Positions 59,099-64,000 of a stretch of 64,000 bases of DNA are shown in pieces. The notes under the pieces were generated by a model. It made no database searches. It saw only the letters and a program-made list of their open reading frames with translations, and was not told the origin of the DNA. The translations under genes and the position numbers were made by a program. The DNA is taken from positions 358,623,825 to 358,687,824 of the forward strand of contig NC_073693.1 in the NCBI RefSeq assembly GCF_029784155.1, written 5' to 3'. The stretch comes from Uranotaenia lowii (taxonomy: Eukaryota > Arthropoda > Insecta > Diptera > Culicidae). The first letter of the stretch is position 1; the number at the start of each line of letters is the position of its first letter.

Positions 59099-60619
59099 CT
59101 ATATATCTGAGTCACTAATGTCTTCGTTAATCAATATCGATTTTCTGACTATCTGTCCTAACTCTGATAAACTACTTGGCATCGTATAATCCAAATCATG
59201 GTCGGACGTAGAGTCCATAGTATTTTCATTATTATTGTTTTCATTTTTGCTGTTATTTCTTTCACTATACTTATCTTGTTTGCTGTCGTTCGTATAATTT
59301 TCAGCTTCACCAGCTGAGTTACTCGAAATGGGTGTGAGTGCCAACGAAGCTGACACCGCCTGCGACGCTGCCGTCGCCGATCTTTCCGTAGCCGTCGTTT
59401 TTTCTGTCGTCGGGTGATTAACTTCTGAATCTTGACTGCGTGAGATGATTGATGATGTCGATGATGTTTCTTGCGTCGATGATGGTGCTTGCGTCGAAAA
59501 AGCTGCTTGCGTCGATGATGGTGCTTGCTTCGATGATGGTGCTAGCGTCGATGGTGGTGCTTGCATCGATGATGGTGCTTGCGTCGATGATGTTGCTTGC
59601 GTCGTTGAGATCTCCGTTGTACTCATCTGATGAGGTGCGTCTTGTTGTGTCAAATTACGGGTAACTTGAGCGTAGGTTCCAGCAAAACGTGGTACATACA
59701 CCGATGGAGCTTGGAGTCGTCTTCGTTGTCGGGCTTCACGAATGCTTACACGATCGGTTACTTTGATTTTCTGTATTTCTAGTTCGTCTAGAAACACGGG
59801 GCATTGTCTACTAAAAGCACTGTGCGATCCTCGGCAATTGACGCATTTTGCCGGTTTTTCGCATTGTTCTACGTCGTGATAAAGCTCGGCGCAATTGCCG
59901 CATATATGGTTTCCTCGGCATTCAGTCTTCTTGTGTCCAAAAGCCATACATTTTGTACACCTCATCGGATTTGGGATGTATTGTTGAACCCGGCATGAGT
60001 GAAATCCAACGTGAATAGATGATGGTAAGAAACCGAGGTCGAACGTGAGGATGAATACGGACGTGTCCTCAAGTTTACCCTTGTTATTTTTTCTTTGGAT
60101 ACGCTTTATTTCGATCACATGTTCATCTTTTAAACCCTCTAAAATTTCTTCATCTTTCAAGAATTTGAGATCATAGCAGTTGATCGTTCCTTTCGTTCTA
60201 TTCAAGGTTTCGTGTTCTCGGATTTCAATCTTCATAGTTCCACCCAAACTAGTTTGCTTTATCAGCTTCGCTGCCTGGCTTCTATCAACGGTTTTTAGTA
60301 GCAACTTACCGTCGCGAAGTCTGCTAATACTAACGTTAGGAGTTATGGCGTCAAAGGCTTTCTTGATGAAAAACGGCGATACATCACTCATCGTACAATC
60401 AGGATCTTTCCTTGTGAGAACAAGGTATCTGGGGCCATTATCGATCCGATTTTCCATTTTAGCTATCTTGATGTACGGGTCCTCCCTCTTGGTCTCTCGT
60501 TTGGCGAATCGCTTATTTCTTTTTTCAGTCTGTTTGTAAGTAATTTCATCGTCGTGAAGAATAGAAAATCGGGAACCAAACATCGTAGATGATGGTCCCC
60601 CTCCGGGGTCGTCCGCCAT
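59099..60619 (-). CDS. I-like ORF1: gag-like nucleic-acid-binding protein
   Basis: A 506-codon protein expected to package element RNA. The start context ACAAATGG is good for an insect. An RRM-like/gag core with RYLVLTRKDP and SRLRDGKLLLKT (about 60-200) precedes three zinc knuckles: C221-X2-C-X4-H-X4-C234, C240-X2-C-X4-H-X4-C253 and C259-X2-C-X3-H-X6-C273. A basic segment follows (REARQRRRLQ), then a low-complexity Ser/Thr/Gln region built of about 6-residue repeats (APSSTQ type, about 335-392), an Asn-rich acidic tail, and the stop at 59099. No frame damage is seen. It is followed by ORF2 on the same RNA. Confidence 0.93.
   Translation of the reverse strand: MADDPGGGPSSTMFGSRFSILHDDEITYKQTEKRNKRFAKRETKREDPYIKIAKMENRIDNGPRYLVLTRKDPDCTMSDVSPFFIKKAFDAITPNVSISRLRDGKLLLKTVDRSQAAKLIKQTSLGGTMKIEIREHETLNRTKGTINCYDLKFLKDEEILEGLKDEHVIEIKRIQRKNNKGKLEDTSVFILTFDLGFLPSSIHVGFHSCRVQQYIPNPMRCTKCMAFGHKKTECRGNHICGNCAELYHDVEQCEKPAKCVNCRGSHSAFSRQCPVFLDELEIQKIKVTDRVSIREARQRRRLQAPSVYVPRFAGTYAQVTRNLTQQDAPHQMSTTEISTTQATSSTQAPSSMQAPPSTLAPSSKQAPSSTQAAFSTQAPSSTQETSSTSSIISRSQDSEVNHPTTEKTTATERSATAASQAVSASLALTPISSNSAGEAENYTNDSKQDKYSERNNSKNENNNNENTMDSTSDHDLDYTMPSSLSELGQIVRKSILINEDISDSDI
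59445..59630 (-). repeat. 18-bp in-frame minisatellite in ORF1
   Basis: About nine copies of a unit like GATGATGGTGCTTGCGTC (plus-strand sense) encode the (S/A)-x-Q-A-P/S-S-T repeats of the ORF1 linker. Copy number is likely to vary between element copies. Open frames on the opposite strand here are shadows. Confidence 0.8.
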
Positions 60620-60732
60620 TTGTCACACCTCTCGAAAAACAATTTCTTTTGATCGTAGCTATAACAAAAGCTTCCCGAACCGAAGTCGAATGAAAGTAAA
60701 AAAAAAATTCGGACCAACGCTCTAACCACAAA

Positions 60733-60768
60733 GCACGTTTTATTTGATCGGAAGTTGAAACCGAACTC
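60733..60768 (-). promoter_or_regulatory. Probable internal promoter of the I-like element
   Basis: The element starts GAGTTCGGTTTC. Counting the A at 60767 as +1, AACGTGC lies at +29 to +35, similar to the (R)ACGTG-type downstream element of insect non-LTR promoters. There is no TATA box. The start-site assignment is inferred from the duplication border. Confidence 0.45.
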
Positions 60769-60780
60769 ATATGAACTTTT
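60769..60780. repeat. 12-bp target duplication, right copy
   Basis: ATATGAACTTTT, the partner of 55027-55038. It abuts the 5' end of the minus-strand I-like element. Confidence 0.9.
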
Positions 60781-61530
60781 CCCCTAAATAGCACAGTCAT
60801 CCCTGAGTTCGTAAATTTTGGACTCCTCCGAGTCCGAACCCGTTTATATATTCCTCAGCCTTTGTTATGTCGTCAGTGCTTCTCCTATGGACACCCGAAA
60901 AAACGATGCCCGAACGAACGCGCGTGTAGTGTTTGTTCGAGTACAAAACACGATAGCAGCGACTGTCCTGGCCAAAAGTTTTGTCGCACTTGCCAATCAA
61001 AAGAGCACTCACCATCCGAACGCAGTTGTCCGAAATGGATTGAAGAATCCATCGCTCATCGTATCAGCGCAGAGCAAAACTTATCACTTTCCACAGCTCG
61101 CCAACAGATGAAAAACAATACAAATAAGAACACCTATGCCAATGTGACCCGATTAGGAAACGATCCAAAAACTCCACACGTCTCGGAAAATAACCAGCAG
61201 CAACATCATCCAGAAAAATCATCGAAACAGCAGCAATCTAAACGTGATCATAATACTTCTACATCTGGACTACCAGCAACTCAACCAACCACCCCTTCAC
61301 CCCCTCGGAAGAAAAACCCCCCCATTTCTCCACCCGACTCCAAGGACAATGGAGTTGGGCATGAGAACAAAATGTTACCCTCTGCCGCACAATGGCAAAA
61401 CATTGTTAAAAATCCCACTCCTTCTCCCAATATCCCTCCAACATCTTCTAACCCTTTCCAACCCCCTAGTTTTAAATTTAAATTTAAAAAGAACCTCGGC
61501 ACATAAAAACTTTGTAAAAGTAATTGGCCT

Positions 61531-61566
61531 AATAAACATTAGGTATTATTTAAAAAAAAAAAAAAA
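61531..61566 (+). terminator. Polyadenylation signal and A tail of ORF1-only element
   Basis: AATAAA at 61531-61536, 25 nt after the ORF1 stop, is followed after 15 nt by an uninterrupted A run from 61552 to the duplication at 61567. The spacing is that of a normal cleavage and polyadenylation event, so the inserted copy came from a polyadenylated RNA ending here. Confidence 0.8.
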
Positions 61567-61579
61567 AAGTACAAAACAT
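61567..61579. repeat. 13-bp target duplication, right copy
   Basis: AAGTACAAAACAT, identical to 53598-53610. Confidence 0.9.
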
Positions 61580-61651
61580 TTTTATTTCGTTTATATAGCT
61601 CCGAGATAGACCCGTTTTAATGCTTCCAGATTTGTAGTGATCCATGCTTTA

Positions 61652-61997
61652 ATAAAAAGTAACCTCGATTTGAAAAAAAAGGGTTCATAGTATGCATTAT
61701 AGATGGCGCACATGTTGCCAAAAAATCGAAGTCGATAAATTGCTTCATTGGAGGCTAACTCAAAAACCACTTGAAAGAACATCACAAAAATTTTCATATG
61801 TAAACATTACATTACCAGGTAATTTCGCTGAAAATTTCATCAATTTACATCCATGCATTCAAAAGTTAATCACAAAACAAAGTGTTGCATTTTTTTCGAA
61901 TACACTCCTTATAGTTTGAAATATGGAAAATGGATTGAAATCAATAGCTTAAAAACGACCATTTTCTCATTTATACTTCTTTGGTTCTGAGAGCCTC
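61652..61997. other. No gene seen
   Basis: AT-rich sequence between the ITm transposon and the dispersed repeat; nothing recognised. Confidence 0.5.
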
Positions 61998-62128
61998 AAA
62001 TAGCTGAACAAGGTAGTTGAAAATGATTTGCAGATTTCATAAGTACACTCGGTTTGTTATGATAATGAAATCGATAATCTCATTCATCCGATCCCTTATT
62101 CTGATTCCTGATTCATCGATCAAGCTTT
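61998..62128 (+). repeat. Dispersed repeat, partner of 1-131
   Basis: It runs from 'aaatagctgaacaaggtag' to 'tcgatcaagcttt'. It matches the reverse complement of 1-131, with roughly 88 percent identity counted by eye. Homology appears to stop at about 61998 on the left; on the right it runs to the window edge of the partner. Confidence 0.75.
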
Positions 62129-63501
62129 CTGGAGGGAGAATAAACATCCAAGAAGACTCCAAATTTCATTGTTCACTTCATTATAGATTCTTACAAGCCG
62201 AATCACTACACAAGTAAGGGGGGATGATGGTTGATGAACAGGTCAAGAGAATTGGGTGGTACGTATCCGAGGGAAAAAATTTCTTGCTCCTTCCTTTTAG
62301 ATTTTACCTTAAGGCCTAGAAGTAGTAAAAAAAACAGTCTCGAGTTGGTCGCACTAGCAGGTCGCAATGATTGGAACATTTGAACATGCAACTGGATGTT
62401 TGGGAAGCAGCAATGATGCTACTTTTATTTAGGGTTTAATAAGTGTTTCCCAAATTAAATTGAAAAAATAATCACTTTGATATTACCAAAAACATTGACT
62501 TAGAATTTTTACTGAAAAAAATCCAAAGAAGCTCACAAAATTGAGAGAAATTTTTGAGAAAAAAATGAGAACTTCTGAAATCCGAAAAATAAATATCAAC
62601 CCCAAAAAAGGTGAAATGGCGAAACATGTTCTATGCAAATTCAACGAGTTGAGGTAAGTTTTTGCGAACATTTCACTTCACTCCTTCGGTGTGGTGTGAT
62701 CATCAACGTCATCTTGAGGCGATTTTGCCCTCTATTTGGAGTGTCGAATGGAGAAAAAAAAATGGCAAAGAAAAAATCACACCGAATAAAAGCAAAACAA
62801 AATTCGGGTGTTGTTACCTTTGGTACTGGCAAACCTTGATCCGGAAAATTTCCTCCTGGTTTCGGAAAAATGGAATGAGGTACATACATATATTTGGCTT
62901 TTGGATTTGTGTGTATTTTTTACCTCATTTTACCTCCCCTTAAGAAAGTCACTGACTACGCTCAAACAGGAAATAAGTTCATGAAATTCGTATGAATGCA
63001 AATGAAGTCTCACTAGCCCCCTGGAAAAAAGCTGATGATTTGGGATTTTTCCCTACTTCTTCCGGGATTTTCTGGATTGGCAGCTCGGTACCTATCTTTT
63101 GCTTATTCATTCGATTTGTAAATTTTGCCTTGACATTACCTTTGTTGGACTGAATGATTTTTCTTTTACCTTTCCACTTCTTCGGGAAATTTGGATGGTG
63201 CCAATGAATGTAAATTGTTGCAAAAATGCTGTAGGCTGCTCTTTCATTGATTTCCGGAAGTTTACAAAAATCGTGAGCCAATCAGAGGATTTTAAGGTTG
63301 AAAAGGGGTTTGGTAATAATCGAATCTGCAAAATACAAAGGATTTCCATTCTAAATTTTGTCGAATCAGAAAAGAAGTAAAATGAGAAAATTTTCCAAGA
63401 TATATAGTCACAAAGACAAAAATATAAAAGATATCCTCATTAAAATTTAAAAATTTGTTTGTTTGTGAGAAAATGAAAGATATTTCTGAGTTTAAGAACA
63501 T
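62129..63501. other. No gene recognised
   Basis: AT-rich with short open frames on both strands and no motifs. 63395-63420 shares 'agtcacaaagacaaaaa' with about 43608. It leads into the third 9-mer array. Confidence 0.5.
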
Positions 63502-64000
63502 CTTAACAATTCTGACAATTTTGACAATTTTGACAATTTTGACAATTTTGACAATTTTGTCAATTTTGAAAATTTTGACAATTTTGACAATTTTGACAAT
63601 TTGACAATTTTGACAATTTTGTAAATTTTGACAATTTTGACAATTTTGACAATTTTGACAATTTTGACAATTTTGACAATTTTGACAATTTTGACAATTT
63701 TGACAATTTTGACAATTTTGACAATTTTGACAATTTTGACAATTTTGACAATTTTGACAATTTTGACAATTTTGACAATTTTGACAATTTTGACAATTTT
63801 GACAATTTTGACAATTTTGACAATTTTGACAATTTTGACAATTTTGACAATTTTGACAATTTTGACAATTTTGACAATTTTGACAATTTTGACAATTTTG
63901 ACAATTTTGACAATTTTGACAATTTTGACAATTTTGACAATTTTGACAATTTTGACAATTTTGACAATTTTGACAATTTTGACAATTTTGACAATTTTGA
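63502..64000. repeat. Second array of 9-mer TTTTGACAA, cut by window end
   Basis: About 55 copies of the same unit and orientation as 35318-38035. The first copies are mutated ('ttaacaatt', 'ctgacaatt', 'gtcaattttgaaaatt', a lost T near 63601, 'gtaaatt' near 63622), then uniform units continue to the window edge. Confidence 0.95.

Larger units (their letters stand above)
55039..60768 (-). mobile_element. Full-length I-clade non-LTR retrotransposon
   Basis: About 5.73 kb on the minus strand, flanked by the 12-bp duplication. Order: 149-nt 5' UTR, ORF1 (gag-like), 144-nt spacer, ORF2 (endonuclease, RT, RNase H), 178-nt 3' UTR and a (TAAA)n tail at 55039-55053. RNase H in ORF2, three zinc knuckles in ORF1 and a short A/T-repeat tail instead of poly(A) are the hallmarks of the I clade. 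Both frames are free of stops, so the copy looks young and possibly active. Confidence 0.92.
54191..60784. mobile_element. TA-flanked MITE inside ORF1, carrying the I-like element
   Basis: The ends are GGGGAACATG on the left and the complement of CTTTTCCCC on the right. The flanks are TA at 54189-54190 and 60785-60786. Net length is 852 bp after removing the I-like element and one target copy. Related words such as 'ctattatgcgccacct', 'ggcgcgttataacg' and 'ggcgcgtattagccac' are found near both ends in both senses. There is no ORF. Excision with one TA restores the host ORF1 frame exactly, which is strong independent proof of the borders. Confidence 0.85.
53729..61506 (+). pseudogene. gag-like ORF1 of non-LTR element, split by insertion
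   Basis: The first part, 53729-54190, starts at MSPSPGDYPNRTIPEWLDPQ and reaches GTPTLILTI. The second part, 60787-61506, starts NSTVIPEFVNFG and continues to the stop at 61504. Joined at the TA, the frame is open for 393 codons. Three zinc knuckles follow: CRQCFSYGHPKKRC, CSVCSSTKHDSSDC and CRTCQSKEHSPSERSC. The tail is Gln/Pro/Ser-rich and basic at the end (FKFKFKKNLGT). This is an RNA-binding nucleocapsid-like protein. Except for the insertion I see no damage, so it was probably coding-competent when hit. Confidence 0.85.
53611..61566 (+). mobile_element. ORF1-only (gag-only) non-LTR retroelement
   Basis: It begins CAGTTTTCTC directly after the left duplication and ends with poly(A) at 61552-61566. 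Net of the nested insertion it is about 1.36 kb: roughly 118 nt of leader, one gag-like ORF1 of 393 codons, 45 nt of 3' UTR with AATAAA, and the tail. There is no endonuclease or reverse transcriptase. A clean duplication and a complete 5' promoter show that an ORF1-only RNA was itself retrotransposed, presumably in trans by the enzyme of a full-length relative. Confidence 0.85.
52365..61649 (+). mobile_element. ITm (Tc1/mariner, DD37E) transposon, host of a nest
   Basis: Terminal inverted repeats of 29 bp (52365-52393 and 61621-61649) start AAGCATGGATC(G/A)CTACAA and differ at two positions by eye. Both are flanked by TA (52363-52364 and 61650-61651), the duplicated target of this superfamily. 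Removing the insertion at 53611-61579 leaves about 1.3 kb, the normal size for such an element, with one transposase frame. It is disrupted by later insertions between transposase stop and right end, and by its own mutations. Confidence 0.85.

Noticed and set aside
59445..59664. Plus-strand ORFs of Asp/Gly/Val and Met/Leu repeats
   Set aside because: Antisense shadows of the ORF1 minisatellite on the minus strand.

Overview
This is AT-rich nuclear DNA from an animal, most likely a mosquito or a related dipteran. The evidence is the kind of mobile elements present: a DD37E-type ITm transposon, I-like and Jockey/CR1-like non-LTR elements, a Penelope-like GIY-YIG fragment, a tRNA-derived SINE, a Helitron-like element, and many MITEs flanked by TA, TAA, TTA or 8-bp duplications. 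No bacterial operon, rRNA, functional tRNA or CRISPR array is visible. I recognise no host protein-coding gene. The stretch looks like repeat-filled intergenic or intronic DNA, with a few GC-richer islands of apparently unique sequence (about 2.05-2.77, 3.3-3.95, 12.8-13.5, 21.5-21.8, 32.6-33.7 and 38.3-39.0 kb).

Layout. 0-10 kb: decayed non-LTR reverse transcriptases. One is broken by a 5'-truncated RTE-like copy with an 11-bp target duplication; another is broken by an element with direct terminal repeats. 10.7-24.6 kb: MITEs, an 825-bp foldback, a Penelope-like GIY-YIG fragment, a hAT-like MITE with an 8-bp duplication, and one MITE nested in another. 24.9-38 kb: a SINE, a 2.75-kb array of the 9-mer TGACAAAAA with degenerate flanks, an exactly 500-N gap, and a 2.7-kb array of the 9-mer TTTTGACAA. 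The TTTTGACAA array returns at the right edge of the window. 39-52 kb: two large foldback elements whose arms are tandem arrays in opposite orientation, and a Helitron-like element with a 143-bp internal repeat.

52.36-61.65 kb is the highlight: a four-level nest of transposons that can be taken apart exactly from target-site duplications. (0) An ITm DD37E transposon of about 1.3 kb, with TA duplications and about 29-bp terminal inverted repeats. (1) Inside it, a non-LTR retroelement that encodes only a gag-like ORF1, with Inr and DPE promoter motifs, an AATAAA signal, a poly(A) tail and a 13-bp duplication. (2) Inside its ORF1, an 852-bp TA-flanked MITE; removing it with one TA leaves a 393-codon reading frame open. 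(3) Inside the MITE, a full-length I-clade element of about 5.7 kb with a 12-bp duplication and two intact ORFs whose catalytic residues are all present.

The only intact genes I would annotate as potentially functional are ORF1 and ORF2 of that I-like element. Very long open frames across the 9-mer arrays are artefacts of a repeat whose length is a multiple of three.
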